A stretch of DNA of 64,000 nt, from positions 124,001-188,000 of the forward strand of contig NC_079268.1 in assembly GCF_947241705.1 (NCBI RefSeq), read 5' to 3'. The position numbers and the translations under genes were made by a program. This document shows, piece by piece, positions 29,993-41,047 of the stretch. Source of the stretch: Saccharomyces mikatae IFO 1815 (Eukaryota > Ascomycota > Saccharomycetes > Saccharomycetales > Saccharomycetaceae). Each line of letters opens with the position of its first letter. The stretch's first letter is position 1. The notes under the pieces are model-generated. The model worked only from the letters and a program-made list of their open reading frames with translations, had not been told where the DNA came from and made no database searches.

Positions 29993-32773
29993 ATGGCAAA
30001 AACTCTAAAAGATCTTCAAGGCTGGGAGATAGTAACAACTGATGAGAAGGGGAACATAATAGATGGAGGTCAGAAAAGACTACGCCGAAGAGGTACTAGA
30101 ACTGAAAGTTATTTAAAGAGAAGCTCGGATGGAACAAAGATTGGTCGGGGTGATAGTGTTGTTATGCATAACGAAGCTGCGGGCACTTACTCTGTTTATA
30201 TGATCCAGGAGTTGAGGCTCAATACATTAAATAATATAGTCGAGCTATGGGCTCTCACTTATTTACGGTGGTTCGAAGTCAACCCGTTAGCTCATTACCG
30301 GCACTTTAATCCTGACGCTAACATATTGAATCGTCCTTTAAGCTACTACAATAAAAAGTTTTCTGAGACTGCAAATAAAAATGAATTATACCTGACCGCA
30401 GAATTAGCCGAATTACAGCTGTCAAATTTCATTAGGATTGCTCATGTAATAGATAGGGGTAAATGGGAAGGACTGAAGGAAAATTTTGATAAAGAAAGAG
30501 ATTTCATGGTTTGCTATATGTGCGAACCGACAGGAGATAAGTTCGTAGAAATTAATATCGAGGATATCAAAACCTGCATCAAAGAGCTAGAGCCGAGAGA
30601 AGCTCAAGAATATCTTAAAGATCTGACACTTCCATCAAAGAGGAAAGGAGTTCAGGGAGATTCACCAAGAAAAAAGAAACGTACATCTACTCAAATCACT
30701 CAAGGTTTAGATGCACCAACAAGAGGAGCAGATAAAACCGATAATGAGGACGGGAATAAGGATGTGTCATCTGATTATCAAAGTCCGTCGGATGTCGACA
30801 TTAGTGGGGACATGAATAGTGACGAAATATCCGCAGCTGAGTTTGAAGACGAAGAAGACGAAGAAGACGAAGAAGAAGAAGAAGAAGAAGAAGAAGAAGA
30901 AGAAGAAGGAGGAGGAGGAGGAGGAAAAGAAGCTAGGCGTTTAAATTCGCCAAGAAAGAGAAGCTGTAAGAAAAAGATAGGTGTAAACGATAGTGATGCC
31001 TTTGTACAACCGTCCCCGAAAAGAAGAGGTCGCAAACCTAAAGATCCTAGTAAACCGCGCCAGATGTTATTGATATCTTCATGTCGTGCAAATAATACGC
31101 CCGTAATTAGAAAGTTTACAAAAAAGAACGTTGCTAGAGCCAAAAAGAAGTATACTCCATTTTCGAAAAGATTCAAATCTATTGCAGCAATACCGGATTT
31201 GACTTCTTTACCTGAATTTTACGGGAATTCTTTGGAACTTATGGCATCGAGTTTTGAGAATAAGTTGAAAACCACCCAAAAACATCAAATTCTAGAAACA
31301 ATTTTTTCCAAAGTTAAGAAACAATTGAACTCTTCTTATGTCAAAGAAGAGATATTGAAGTCAGCAAATTTTCAAGACTATTTACCAGCTAGGGAAAATG
31401 AATTTGCCTCAATTTATTTAAGCGCGTATAGCGCCATTGAGTCAGATTCTGCTACTACTATATATGTAGCTGGTACGCCTGGTGTGGGAAAAACTTTAAC
31501 CGTAAGGGAAGTGGTAAAGGAGCTGCTATCATCTTCTACACAACAAGAAATTCCGGACTTTCTTTATGTGGAAATAAATGGATTGAAAATGGTAAAACCT
31601 ACTGACTGTTACGAAACGTTATGGAACAAAATTTCAGGAGAAAGATTAACATGGGCAGCGTCAATGGAGTCATTGGAATTCTACTTTAAAAGAGTACCGA
31701 AAAACAAGAAAAAGACCATTGTAGTTTTATTGGACGAACTTGATGCAATGGTGACGAAATCTCAAGATATCATGTACAATTTTTTTAATTGGACTACTTA
31801 CGAGAATGCTAAACTTATTGTGATTGCTGTAGCCAATACAATGGACTTACCTGAACGTCAACTAGGTAACAAGGTTACCTCAAGAATTGGGTTTACTAGA
31901 ATCATGTTCACTGGGTATACTCATGAAGAATTGAAAAATATTATTGATCTGAGGCTTAAAGGCCTGAATGACTCATTTTTCTTTGTGGACACAAAGACAG
32001 GGAATGCCGTTTTGATGGATGCAGCTGGAAGTGAAGCTACAGAAGAACAAACATTATCTGGAGGTGTGAGGAAAGTTTGTTTAAGAATGAGTGCCGACGC
32101 CATTGAAATCGCTTCGAGGAAAGTAGCAAGCGTTAGCGGTGATGCAAGAAGAGCATTAAAAGTTTGTAAAAGGGCGGCGGAAATTGCAGAGAAACATTAT
32201 ATGGCTAAACATGGCTATGGGTACGATGGAAAAATAGTTATTGAAGATGAAAGTGAAGACGGAATGTATGAAGATGAAGACAAGGATCTTATTGAAAGTC
32301 GCAAAGCTAAGGAAGAGGAAGACGATAGCGATGAGGTGCAAACAGTTCATATTACGCATGTTATGAAAGCCTTAAACGAAACGTTGAATTCCCATGCAAT
32401 TACATTTATGACAAGACTTTCGTTTACGGCGAAACTGTTTATTTATGCATTATTAAACTTGATGAAGAAGAATGGAGCTCAAGAACAAGAGTTAGGTGAT
32501 ATTGTCGATGAAATTAAATTACTTATTGAAGTGAATGGCAGCAATAAATTTGTTATGGAAATAACCAAAACATTGTTTCAGCAGGGAAGTGATAATATTT
32601 CTGAACAGTTGAGAATTATATCATGGGATTTCGTTTTAAACCAGCTGCTTGACGCGGGAATTCTGTTTAAGCAAACTATGAAGAATGATAGAATATGTTG
32701 TGTTAAGCTGAATATATCAGTAGAAGAAGCGAAAAGAGCCATGAATGAAGATGAGACTTTAAAAAGTTTATAG
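29993..32773 (+). CDS. ORC1: Orc1, largest subunit of the origin recognition complex
   Basis: 926 residues, against 914 that I recall in S. cerevisiae. An N-terminal BAH domain (about 45-190, DSVVMHNEAAGTYSVYMIQE) binds nucleosomes and Sir1. A disordered acidic/basic linker follows (220-375) with a poly-Glu plus poly-Gly run and basic KKKR and KRRGRKPKDP patches. The AAA+ ATPase core starts near 430, with Walker A GTPGVGKT (near 495) and Walker B VVLLDELDAM (near 578), then the sensor region RIGFTRIMF and a C-terminal winged helix. ORC binds origins in an ATP-dependent way and loads Mcm2-7 with Cdc6. The extra length relative to S. cerevisiae is probably the trinucleotide-coded acidic run. 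Sir3 is the paralogue but is excluded by the intact P-loop and the locus. Confidence 0.97.
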   Translation: MAKTLKDLQGWEIVTTDEKGNIIDGGQKRLRRRGTRTESYLKRSSDGTKIGRGDSVVMHNEAAGTYSVYMIQELRLNTLNNIVELWALTYLRWFEVNPLAHYRHFNPDANILNRPLSYYNKKFSETANKNELYLTAELAELQLSNFIRIAHVIDRGKWEGLKENFDKERDFMVCYMCEPTGDKFVEINIEDIKTCIKELEPREAQEYLKDLTLPSKRKGVQGDSPRKKKRTSTQITQGLDAPTRGADKTDNEDGNKDVSSDYQSPSDVDISGDMNSDEISAAEFEDEEDEEDEEEEEEEEEEEEEGGGGGGKEARRLNSPRKRSCKKKIGVNDSDAFVQPSPKRRGRKPKDPSKPRQMLLISSCRANNTPVIRKFTKKNVARAKKKYTPFSKRFKSIAAIPDLTSLPEFYGNSLELMASSFENKLKTTQKHQILETIFSKVKKQLNSSYVKEEILKSANFQDYLPARENEFASIYLSAYSAIESDSATTIYVAGTPGVGKTLTVREVVKELLSSSTQQEIPDFLYVEINGLKMVKPTDCYETLWNKISGERLTWAASMESLEFYFKRVPKNKKKTIVVLLDELDAMVTKSQDIMYNFFNWTTYENAKLIVIAVANTMDLPERQLGNKVTSRIGFTRIMFTGYTHEELKNIIDLRLKGLNDSFFFVDTKTGNAVLMDAAGSEATEEQTLSGGVRKVCLRMSADAIEIASRKVASVSGDARRALKVCKRAAEIAEKHYMAKHGYGYDGKIVIEDESEDGMYEDEDKDLIESRKAKEEEDDSDEVQTVHITHVMKALNETLNSHAITFMTRLSFTAKLFIYALLNLMKKNGAQEQELGDIVDEIKLLIEVNGSNKFVMEITKTLFQQGSDNISEQLRIISWDFVLNQLLDAGILFKQTMKNDRICCVKLNISVEEAKRAMNEDETLKSL
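30846..30930. repeat. GAA/GAC and GGA trinucleotide run in ORC1
   Basis: Codes a mixed Glu/Asp block ending in a pure poly-Glu run and then six Gly. Its length is likely polymorphic. Confidence 0.88.
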
Positions 32774-32946
32774 ATTCCATTTTCTTTTCCATTATCTAGC
32801 ATATACGTACATAGCAGTGGATTCATCCGAAACGCACGAGGTTATGAATGTACACACTTTCTATATCTCCCAAAAGTCATAGTGTTGCTTAATTAAAAAT
32901 ATGCGAGTGCTAACTCTGACGCAGTAGCGGCTGAGCGTGGCTCTTT

Positions 32947-33684
32947 TCATGTGTTAACACCGGGCGATGGTGCCTTCGATGAGGGCGACGAAGAGGGCCT
33001 CCTAATATTACGATTCTTTCTTTCCTGACTTTTGCTATGATGTCGATGTTGCTGACTGCCAAGGTGTTTATATATTAAAAGCGGATCGCCAATTTCATTA
33101 ATTTCTGGGATGGTCAATGTTAAATTGAAGATCTTGGCCAATGCAATTTTGAAGATTTTCTGAATATTTATAGACTTGGCTGTAGAACAAAAGATAAGTG
33201 GAGCATTCATGACCTGTGCGTATTTCATACTTGTCCTCGAAATTTGTTCTTGATATTCTGGGTCTAAATCTATCAGTAAATCGTACTTTGTACCCACCAA
33301 AATAGGAATTGCTGAATCATTCAACCCATATGCCTGTCTATACCACTCCTTTATGGAACTCAACGTGTCTGGACGTGTCAGATCAAACAAAAAGATGATC
33401 ACCGAAGACCCCACCGTTGCAATTGGAAGCATATTGATAAATTCTCTTTGTCCGCCTAAATCCATTATAGAAAATATAATATCCGTGGAACGTATGCTTA
33501 CTTTTCTTTTCAAAAAGTTAACTCCAAGTGTCTGTGTATACTCCTTATCGTATATATTCTGTACGTACTTCACCATCAATGAAGTTTTTCCGACCTGTGC
33601 ATCCCCTACTAATCCAACTTGAACTTCTACCTGATTTCGTACTGCAGGAATAGAACTGTTTCCTCCAGTGCTTGGTGTAGCCAT
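32947..33684 (-). CDS. TEM1: Tem1, small GTPase of the mitotic exit network
   Basis: 245 residues, as in S. cerevisiae. Ras-like fold: P-loop GDAQVGKTS at 27-35, switch [10 protein letters not shown], guanine-specificity motif GTKYD, and STAK near the end of the domain. The C-terminal ~45 residues are Ser/His/Lys-rich with no CAAX box. Tem1 sits on the spindle pole body and, when active, recruits Cdc15 to trigger mitotic exit; Bub2-Bfa1 is its GAP (established). Position of glycine/glutamine in switch II (GGQ) is Ras-like. Converges with ORC1, diverges from RPS1B. Confidence 0.97.
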   Translation of the reverse strand: MATPSTGGNSSIPAVRNQVEVQVGLVGDAQVGKTSLMVKYVQNIYDKEYTQTLGVNFLKRKVSIRSTDIIFSIMDLGGQREFINMLPIATVGSSVIIFLFDLTRPDTLSSIKEWYRQAYGLNDSAIPILVGTKYDLLIDLDPEYQEQISRTSMKYAQVMNAPLIFCSTAKSINIQKIFKIALAKIFNLTLTIPEINEIGDPLLIYKHLGSQQHRHHSKSQERKNRNIRRPSSSPSSKAPSPGVNT

Positions 33685-34280
33685 AATATTTGACTCAATT
33701 TATATTGCACACCCTAATTACAATCTAATGTCTCTGTCTTCTCGAAAAAGCGAGCGCTTAACCGAATTAATCATCTTCAATTTAATTTATTTTTTTCATT
33801 CCCTTCTGGGTTCTTTCTTCCTTTTCTTGTTTACCTTTCTACTTTTATCACAAGACAGCGGGCCCAAATAGAAGGACTGCCTTCTGAAACATCCACACAT
33901 CCACACATCCAAACATCAGTACATTCTAGGATTTTTCAGACTTGCCAAAAAAAACTGTGTGATTCTCAGATAAAAAAATGAAAAGTAGCATGGGTTGATG
34001 GTAGAAGAACAGCCGGTAAATAGCGGAGAACGCGCTGGACCTCAGCGTAGAGTTCAGGTTGTGCGAGCGTGAAGCTGCCTTTACTGCCGGATAGTGTAGG
34101 CCGAGTAATGATTGCCACGCTAAGTGTAACTCAGTTTCACCATACTGGCGTTCTCAGTAGCTAGCTCCAATGTATAGTTAGTGGTGGTATTTGATATATG
34201 TCAGTGATAGCACATTCAAACTTGGCTTGTTGTAATTCGCCTTTAAGGAAATCAAGCAAAAAAACCGATCTAGACTAATC
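33685..34280. promoter_or_regulatory. TEM1-RPS1B divergent promoter
   Basis: 596 bp containing a T-rich region (33780-33850), a Rap1-type telomere-like repeat at 33889-33924 and the RPS1B leader. No additional gene seen. Confidence 0.6.
33889..33924 (+). promoter_or_regulatory. Tandem Rap1-type sites of RPS1B
   Basis: Three successive ACATCCAC-like units followed by ACATCAGTACAT. This resembles both ribosomal-protein Rap1 boxes and the C1-3A telomere repeat. It lies about 360-390 bp before the RPS1B start and about 205 bp before TEM1 on the other side. Confidence 0.7.
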
Positions 34281-35048
34281 ATGGCTGTTGGTAAGAATAA
34301 GAGACTATCCAGAGGTAAGAAGGGTTTGAAGAAGAAGGTTGTTGACCCATTTACCAGAAAGGAATGGTTCGATATTAAAGCCCCATCCACTTTTGAAAAC
34401 AGAAATGTTGGTAAGACTTTAGTTAACAAGTCCACTGGTTTGAAGAATGCTTCCGATGCCTTGAAGGGTAGAGTTGTCGAAGTTTGTTTGGCAGACTTGC
34501 AAGGTTCTGAGGATCATTCTTTCAGAAAAGTCAAGTTGAGAGTTGATGAAGTTCAAGGTAAGAACTTGTTGACCAACTTTCACGGTATGGACTTCACCAC
34601 CGACAAATTGAGATCCATGGTCAGAAAATGGCAAACTTTGATTGAAGCTAATGTTACCGTTAAGACTTCCGATGATTACGTTTTGAGAATCTTTGCTATT
34701 GCCTTCACCAGAAAGCAAGCTAACCAAGTTAAGAGACACTCTTACGCCCAATCTTCTCATATCAGAGCTATCAGAAAAGTCATTTCCGAAATCTTGACCA
34801 GAGAAGTCCAAAACTCTACTTTGGCTCAATTGACTTCCAAGTTGATTCCAGAAGTCATCAACAAGGAAATTGAAAACGCTACCAAAGACATCTTCCCACT
34901 ACAAAACATTCATGTTAGAAAGGTTAAGTTGTTGAAGCAACCAAAGTTCGACGTTGGTGCTTTGATGGCTTTGCATGGTGAAGGTTCCGGTGAAGAAAAG
35001 GGTAAGAAGGTTTCTGGTTTCAAGGATGAAGTCTTGGAAACTGTGTAA
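34281..35048 (+). CDS. RPS1B: 40S ribosomal protein S1B (eS1)
   Basis: 255 residues with no intron. Ribosomal protein eS1 of the small-subunit head/platform near the mRNA exit. N-terminus [15 protein letters not shown] and the block [20 protein letters not shown] are typical. Strong codon bias toward TTG/GCT/GGT/AAG marks very high expression compared with neighbours such as TEM1. The paralogue RPS1A lies at another locus; the B assignment rests on synteny. Converges with MFT1. Confidence 0.95.
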   Translation: MAVGKNKRLSRGKKGLKKKVVDPFTRKEWFDIKAPSTFENRNVGKTLVNKSTGLKNASDALKGRVVEVCLADLQGSEDHSFRKVKLRVDEVQGKNLLTNFHGMDFTTDKLRSMVRKWQTLIEANVTVKTSDDYVLRIFAIAFTRKQANQVKRHSYAQSSHIRAIRKVISEILTREVQNSTLAQLTSKLIPEVINKEIENATKDIFPLQNIHVRKVKLLKQPKFDVGALMALHGEGSGEEKGKKVSGFKDEVLETV

Positions 35049-35314
35049 ACAAAATAAATATAAATTATAAGATTTGACATGTACACAATTTATTAATATG
35101 TTTTCTCTTTTTATTATTAATATGACTATTAATTATTTTTAGATGATAAAAAGAAGGTTCAAAATGTACATTCTCTAATCTTTTCTTTGCAAAATGTATC
35201 TTTTCATGATTAGTATTTTTCACATTATCAACTTTGGTTTTTATTTGAGCCGTAGATAACTTGCTGATGTACTTATATGCCTTTCCTGTTTAGAGAACTA
35301 TGCATTCTACGTAA

Positions 35315-36496
35315 TCATTGCACTTCGTCAGCAGAGGAGGATGCACTGTAACCACCTGCAGTGCCACCCAGTTTTTCTGCTGTGTGGTCACCACTTTCTT
35401 CCTCTGCATTGTGTATCTCGTCTGCCTCTTGTATAAGATCTTCACCCCCTTTGATCCCTTCACCACCGTTACTCTGACTGTCATTTTCTGCCTGCTGACT
35501 GCTTTCTCCGTCTGCTTCAGTATCCTCTTTTACATCCTCAACGTCCACGTCTATATTATCATCCTCTCCATTTCCTTCATCTTCTTGTCCATCATACTCA
35601 CGATCGCTTTCCTCTTTTTCATCCACAGATAGAATACTATTCGCCTTCATCATTGATCGTTGTCTTTTATATCTCTCTTTTCTTTCTTCAACTTCATCTG
35701 ATTCATAATCATCATCAATATTATCCCCTTCTCCCTCAATGAGCAGACCATCTCTTTTAAGAAGTTCTTCTTTAAATATCGACGTGATCTTGCCAAATAT
35801 CTCTGCATCCCTTAACCACTTCTCTTTGTAGGACGATACTTCTTGCCTTACCTTTTCTATGTCCGATTTCATTAGCGCGTTGACACTTTCCAGCTCTTTT
35901 GGACCTTTAGAGAAGTCATCATAAATACGATATCTCTCTTCTGTACCATCTTTTTTTAAGCCTGAATCAACTAATTTCAGATAATTCTTTTCAATTAAGA
36001 ACTTAACTAAGTCACTTCCAAGTTCTTTCTCCCATTCTGAACGTGTTACAACAAGGCTGGTACGCCCTTCCGATAAGCCTTCCACCTCTCTGTTGATTAC
36101 TCGGACAGAATCATGAAGACCTTGTAGTTTTCCAATGCGTAAAAGCAACTTGCTATGAATGCTCTTTATATTAGGTAACTTGTCTCCCAGATTTTCCAAT
36201 TTGGCCAATGTCTCCTGTTGACATGTTTCCCAATTTTCGTCTGCTGCTTTCTTTGTATCAATTGAAGATTGAAGATCTAAAAATCGAAGCTGTGCGCTTT
36301 CTGTCAGTTGTGAAATATTTTGCTCAGTCAATGCCTCATTCTTACTAATATCGTTGGATAATCTACCATTTATAATGCTTTCTGTCAGCTTGGAAACTTT
36401 TCCTAGGATATCTAAATATTTGTTGAATGGAGTATCCACCTCACTGTAGTGTACCTTGGTTCTAACTTGGTCTACTTGTTTTCTTGACAGAGGCAT
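35315..36496 (-). CDS. MFT1: Mft1, THO complex subunit
   Basis: 393 residues when started at the ATG at 36494-36496 (MPLSRKQVDQVRTKVHYSE), which matches the start of S. cerevisiae Mft1 (392). An in-frame ATG 17 codons upstream (36547, MNDYREEDRTPK) would make 410 residues and cannot be excluded. THO (Hpr1, Tho2, Thp2, Mft1, Tex1) couples transcription to mRNA packaging/export and prevents R-loops. The sequence is largely helical and coiled-coil up to about 270, then strongly acidic and low-complexity to the end (DEKEESDREYDGQEDEGN). Converges with RPS1B. Confidence 0.9.
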   Translation of the reverse strand: MPLSRKQVDQVRTKVHYSEVDTPFNKYLDILGKVSKLTESIINGRLSNDISKNEALTEQNISQLTESAQLRFLDLQSSIDTKKAADENWETCQQETLAKLENLGDKLPNIKSIHSKLLLRIGKLQGLHDSVRVINREVEGLSEGRTSLVVTRSEWEKELGSDLVKFLIEKNYLKLVDSGLKKDGTEERYRIYDDFSKGPKELESVNALMKSDIEKVRQEVSSYKEKWLRDAEIFGKITSIFKEELLKRDGLLIEGEGDNIDDDYESDEVEERKERYKRQRSMMKANSILSVDEKEESDREYDGQEDEGNGEDDNIDVDVEDVKEDTEADGESSQQAENDSQSNGGEGIKGGEDLIQEADEIHNAEEESGDHTAEKLGGTAGGYSASSSADEVQ

Positions 36497-36773
36497 TATA
36501 GACAGAGGCTCTTTTGGTGTTCTATCTTCTTCTCTATAGTCATTCATTGAATATGCTTCAATATTCTCAGTGTTGAACTTTTGTCTCTCCGAGAAGCACT
36601 GAAAATTATGGAATGAATGAAGAAATAATAAACCATGAAGAAAAAGGATAAGAAAATAAAATAGAATTAATATGGAAGAATGTATGAAAAAAAAGTGGAA
36701 TTATACGTTTTCGCCCTGGTAATTATAGCAGTTTGTATTCTATATAATTATGTGTATGTGTATTAATATGTAT

Positions 36774-39353
36774 TTATTCTAAGATGTGGTCCTCCGTGTC
36801 TTGACGATGAGGTTCATCGGAAACTAGTGAATGAGCTCCGTTAACATTGGAATCTTTTCTTGGCTGAAACCTCTTCCTGCTATGTCTTTGCAACATGGCT
36901 GCAATACCACTATTATTCTGGGTTGTTACCGATGTAGGTACTGGAGAATTCGACTTTGATTTGGGTTTAGCCTTATATTTAGGTCCTGGTGCATAGTCTA
37001 GCTTCCTTTTCTTCATTTGTTCATCTGCCTCAAGTTGCTTATAGGCACTTTCCGCTGAAGATAAGGTTAAATAAAAATCAACTACTTTTTGATGGGCTTT
37101 TATTCTACTTCTGTCAAAATTTAAGACCTGCAGGCCCTCTCTTGAAACAGCTCGAGAAAGTGCGACGTACGCTTGACCTTTTTCAAATACTCTTCGTAAG
37201 TCCACCTTAACTTTTGGAAGAGTCTGACCCTGAGATTTATGGATGGATAATGACCAAGCAAGCATTAGTGGCAGTTGAACCCTTGATACTAATGGCTTTT
37301 CGTTTTCATCTTCTATTGCCCAATCTTCTGGTTCGACAAGCACCATCCTGGTGCTCATGTCAGAGGCTTTGAATCTCACAAGAGGGAGTCTCCGTTTTCC
37401 CGCAGAATTTTGGTGTATAATCTGCATTAAGTGTTCCTTGCGTTTGATATTCTCTAATACAACTTCGTCATCTGTCCTAACTTTTTTCATGAAGTCAAAC
37501 ACTGAAGAGTCTAGTGGAGAAACAGCATCATCTATATCACTTTTAGCAAATCCTTCCTTTACTGAGGATTTACGACTAGCAACTGCACTTTCTTCCCCAT
37601 CGCTTTGTTCCCTTTCCATTGCAGCTTTAATTTTCGATGGATTTTCAGCCCAAGTCTCAAGCTTTTCTGGGGGCATTGATGGGTCATTGGTTAGCGCCTC
37701 ATAGCAAAAATATGTTTCTGGATCCATAAATTCGATAACTTTACCAAGAGAACCGTTAACTAAAGTTGCATCTAAATTCTTTACCATCATAACTTGGGCA
37801 CCAACTTTCAAATGTAATTCCTTTGGGGCCAAAAAATTCTGCAACAGTCTTTCCTTTAGCTCTTCGTCTTCTAAAGCACCACCATCGATGGCATTAAACA
37901 CATGTACCTGACCTGGCAATTTGCTTAGCCTAGAATTATTCGCTCTTTCAACTTCCATTCTAGTACTGTAGAGTTCCGCCGGAATGATTTCATCGTCCGG
38001 TAATGGCCTTGAAAGCTTTTTAAACTCTCTTTCTGTTTCATCATCAATATTACCCAGTCTCATGCGGTTCAACATGTCGATAAACTTTACATCCCCGCGT
38101 TGTCTAAAAACCTTTTGTAGCATGATGGTCATTTTTACACCTTCCCTCCAAGCCTTTGACTCGAAAGCAAACTTAGTTGGTCTATTAGGATCTTTCGATA
38201 CAGGTGGTAGTTGAAAAAAATCTCCACAAAAGATAAGTTGAATCCCACCAAAGGGTTGATGATTTTTCCGTATTTTTCTGGCAATAAAATCAAGCTTGTC
38301 CAACAATTCCGCGTCTAACATTGATATTTCATCGACAACCAAAGCACCGATATTTTCCCAACGTCTTAAATGCTTTCGAGATCTACGAACCTTCTTGTAG
38401 AGTTTATCTGCATCACCTTTTCCCAATCCTATCCCAGCAAATGAATGTATAGTTATTCCCCCGATGTTACAAGCGGCTAATCCTGTAGAAGCAGTGACTG
38501 CCACATTTTCCCTTCCATATAAACCTTTCAATACTTTGATCATTTCACGTAAAAGTATGGACTTACCAGTACCAGCACTCCCTGTATAAAAAATATTGTG
38601 CCCATTTTCTGCCAATTTAATGATACTTTCTTGTTCTTTGCTTAAACAAATCGGTATTTTAACCTTAACATTACTAGGAAAATTTGAGTTACGGTCATCT
38701 TGATCATTCTGCAGTTCAGTAAAGCTCGGCCTTTGAGTTAAAACAGCAATCTTTTCCCCGAATTGCATTTTCTTTTTTTCATTCTCATTTATAATTTCCA
38801 GACTTCTCTCTTGAGATACAAAGCTATTTTGAAGTTCCTCAAATGAGCACTCCGCTTTTAATGCTGGCTTCATTGGGTTCTTGAAGCCTGTCATATTTGT
38901 TTTTTTTTGGCTACTCTGATCAAATGAATTCTCAGAAGAAAGTTGTAGTCTATGAGTTGTACTGGGTTTGAAAATATCGTTCCAGGACGAAATATCGTCC
39001 TTATTGATAAAATTCATGACATTTTTATCCCTCATAGGCCTTTTTCCCACTCGATCGTCTTCATTTATATCAAGAGTACTTTTCTCATTTACCTCTTCAA
39101 CTTCTACCTGCATGCAATCAGGTTCTTCCCAGTCATCTGAATCAGAAAGTAAATCTAGGTCTTCTTTTGAAAGTATGGAAGGATGCTTCAGTTGTGCTTG
39201 AATAAAGTTGTTGGACCTGTAACCTCGGCTGCTCATAGAAAACGATAGTTTGGGGTATGATAGGTTTTTAAGTAAAAAAAAGCTGTTAAAACTACAGATG
39301 AACGGCCTCCTTGGTAAAATATGATTCAATGTTGATCTTATCCACCTTGGCAT
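36774..39353 (-). CDS. PIF1: Pif1, 5'-3' DNA helicase (nuclear and mitochondrial forms)
   Basis: 859 residues, same as S. cerevisiae. SF1B helicase: Walker A GSAGTGKS at 258-265 (Lys264), [16 protein letters not shown] (Walker B), [12 protein letters not shown], the Pif1 signature region, and [20 protein letters not shown] plus [15 protein letters not shown] near the end. The first 39 residues are basic and hydrophobic (mitochondrial presequence). Met40 (ATG at 39234-39236, [11 protein letters not shown]) is the known start of the nuclear form. It removes telomerase from ends, unwinds G-quadruplexes, promotes break-induced replication and maintains mtDNA. The N-terminal third diverges most. 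Divergent with OGG1. Confidence 0.97.
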   Translation of the reverse strand: MPRWIRSTLNHILPRRPFICSFNSFFLLKNLSYPKLSFSMSSRGYRSNNFIQAQLKHPSILSKEDLDLLSDSDDWEEPDCMQVEVEEVNEKSTLDINEDDRVGKRPMRDKNVMNFINKDDISSWNDIFKPSTTHRLQLSSENSFDQSSQKKTNMTGFKNPMKPALKAECSFEELQNSFVSQERSLEIINENEKKKMQFGEKIAVLTQRPSFTELQNDQDDRNSNFPSNVKVKIPICLSKEQESIIKLAENGHNIFYTGSAGTGKSILLREMIKVLKGLYGRENVAVTASTGLAACNIGGITIHSFAGIGLGKGDADKLYKKVRRSRKHLRRWENIGALVVDEISMLDAELLDKLDFIARKIRKNHQPFGGIQLIFCGDFFQLPPVSKDPNRPTKFAFESKAWREGVKMTIMLQKVFRQRGDVKFIDMLNRMRLGNIDDETEREFKKLSRPLPDDEIIPAELYSTRMEVERANNSRLSKLPGQVHVFNAIDGGALEDEELKERLLQNFLAPKELHLKVGAQVMMVKNLDATLVNGSLGKVIEFMDPETYFCYEALTNDPSMPPEKLETWAENPSKIKAAMEREQSDGEESAVASRKSSVKEGFAKSDIDDAVSPLDSSVFDFMKKVRTDDEVVLENIKRKEHLMQIIHQNSAGKRRLPLVRFKASDMSTRMVLVEPEDWAIEDENEKPLVSRVQLPLMLAWSLSIHKSQGQTLPKVKVDLRRVFEKGQAYVALSRAVSREGLQVLNFDRSRIKAHQKVVDFYLTLSSAESAYKQLEADEQMKKRKLDYAPGPKYKAKPKSKSNSPVPTSVTTQNNSGIAAMLQRHSRKRFQPRKDSNVNGAHSLVSDEPHRQDTEDHILE

Positions 39354-39693
39354 GTATGTTGATACAAGTAAGCTAATCGCTCAATGGATAGTATGCAATA
39401 AAAAAACCCGATATAAAACCAGCGCTTGAATATCTGGCCGAAATTACAGTAATTTAATCACCAATTTGGTTAACGTTAAGGTTGCTCTTCTCTTTGAGTA
39501 CTTTCATGGTTAGAGGCAAAGTTTGTTTATACAATTAGTATTTGCAGAAAATTAAAGACGCGCCAGCGCCTTCCTCAATGTTACGCCAAAATTTTTCAAG
39601 AGATGAGTTGAACACTAGAACGATTTATAATTCGACGAGAGAGACATGGAATAATCGTCTCAACTCAGAATTATTGTTTTTCCTATATTTTAG
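39354..39693. promoter_or_regulatory. PIF1-OGG1 divergent promoter
   Basis: 340 bp. The word GACGCGCC near 39557 resembles half of an MCB (MBF) site, which would fit G1/S expression of repair genes, but it is not a perfect ACGCGT. No RNA gene. Confidence 0.4.
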
Positions 39694-40824
39694 ATGTCTT
39701 ATAAATTTGGCAAGTTTGCCATCAATAAAAGTGAGCTCTGTCTAGCAAACGTTCTACAGGCTGGCCAATCCTTCCGATGGATTTGGGATGAAAAGTTAAA
39801 TCAGTACAGCACTACTATGAAAATAGGCATGAAAAAAAAGTATTCAGTAGTGATTTTGAGGCAAAATGAAGAGGATGGGCTCCTAGAATTTGCTGCTGTC
39901 GGTGACTATGACGATCAGGACGTCTTAAGAACCCATTTAACGCATTATTTTAGATTGGACGTGTCACTGAAACATTTATTCGATAATGTCTGGATTCCGA
40001 GCGACAATACTTTCAAAAAACTTTCCCCACAAGGCATTCGTATCTTGGCTCAGGAGCCATGGGAGACGTTGGTTTCTTTTATTTGTTCCAGCAATAATAA
40101 CATTTCGAGAATCACGAGAATGTGTAATAGCCTTTGTTCTAATTTCGGTAACCTGATTACAACAATAAATGGTGTCACCTACTACTCCTTTCCTACGAGT
40201 GAGGAGTTGGCTTCTCGTGCAACTGAAGCTAACTTACGTGAATTGGGATTTGGCTATAGGGCGAAGTATATCATCGAAACCGCAAAAAAATTGGCAAAGG
40301 ATAAAGCTGAATGTAATATTGCTTGTGACACCGAGTATCTTCAAAATTTATGCAAGGATGCTCAATATGAAGATGTTAGAGAATGCCTCATGTCCTACAA
40401 TGGTGTAGGTCCCAAAGTTGCTGATTGTGTTTGTCTAATGGGACTACACATGGATGGTATTGTTCCCGTAGATGTCCATGTGAGTAGAATTGCGAAGAGG
40501 GACTACCAAATATCTGCAAGCAAGAATCATATTAAAGATTTAAGAGCAAGATACAATGATTTACCTAATACAAGAAAAAAAATCAATCCTGAGCTTGACC
40601 ATATTAGATCAATGCTTTTGAAGAAGTGGGGATCGTATGCTGGTTGGGCCCAAGGTGTTTTATTTTCAAAAGAGATTGGAGGCACCAGTGGTAGCACTAC
40701 AACTGGCGAAATAAAGAAGAGAAAATGGGATGTGATTAAAGAAACAGAAAAACTTGTTACCAAACAAGTGAAGATGGAAGTAAATTTGTCTGAAGTTCAC
40801 ATTAAGGAAGCAAAAATTGATTAG
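39694..40824 (+). CDS. OGG1: 8-oxoguanine DNA glycosylase/AP lyase Ogg1
   Basis: 376 residues, same as S. cerevisiae. Excises 8-oxoguanine opposite C and nicks by beta-elimination, in nucleus and mitochondria. N-terminal TBP-like half, then the helix-hairpin-helix-GPD motif with MSYNGVGPKVADCVCLMGL. The catalytic Lys is residue 241 and the essential Asp residue 260 (VPVDVHVSRIA), both exactly where the family has them. The C-terminus is Lys/Glu-rich. Start ATG at 39694. Converges with NTE1. Confidence 0.97.
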   Translation: MSYKFGKFAINKSELCLANVLQAGQSFRWIWDEKLNQYSTTMKIGMKKKYSVVILRQNEEDGLLEFAAVGDYDDQDVLRTHLTHYFRLDVSLKHLFDNVWIPSDNTFKKLSPQGIRILAQEPWETLVSFICSSNNNISRITRMCNSLCSNFGNLITTINGVTYYSFPTSEELASRATEANLRELGFGYRAKYIIETAKKLAKDKAECNIACDTEYLQNLCKDAQYEDVRECLMSYNGVGPKVADCVCLMGLHMDGIVPVDVHVSRIAKRDYQISASKNHIKDLRARYNDLPNTRKKINPELDHIRSMLLKKWGSYAGWAQGVLFSKEIGGTSGSTTTGEIKKRKWDVIKETEKLVTKQVKMEVNLSEVHIKEAKID

Positions 40825-41047
40825 CCTAAAAAATATTAATCAGCACTGAGATAAAAATACGCCACCACTAAGGCAATACATATTCTTCAGAAAGAGCTTG
40901 AAAGGAAACAATCGAAGTATGAATTGGTATTTACAGTATAAAGCATTCATACTTAAAACAATAAATAGTACAGTAAGAAACAATGCGATACTTAATTACA
41001 TATACAAACGAGTCATGATCCAAATTTTTTGGAAAGATAAGAATCTT

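Noticed and set aside
30778-31176. 132-codon open frame antisense to ORC1
   Set aside because: Poly-Ser/Pro shadow of the Glu/Gly repeat; no family similarity.
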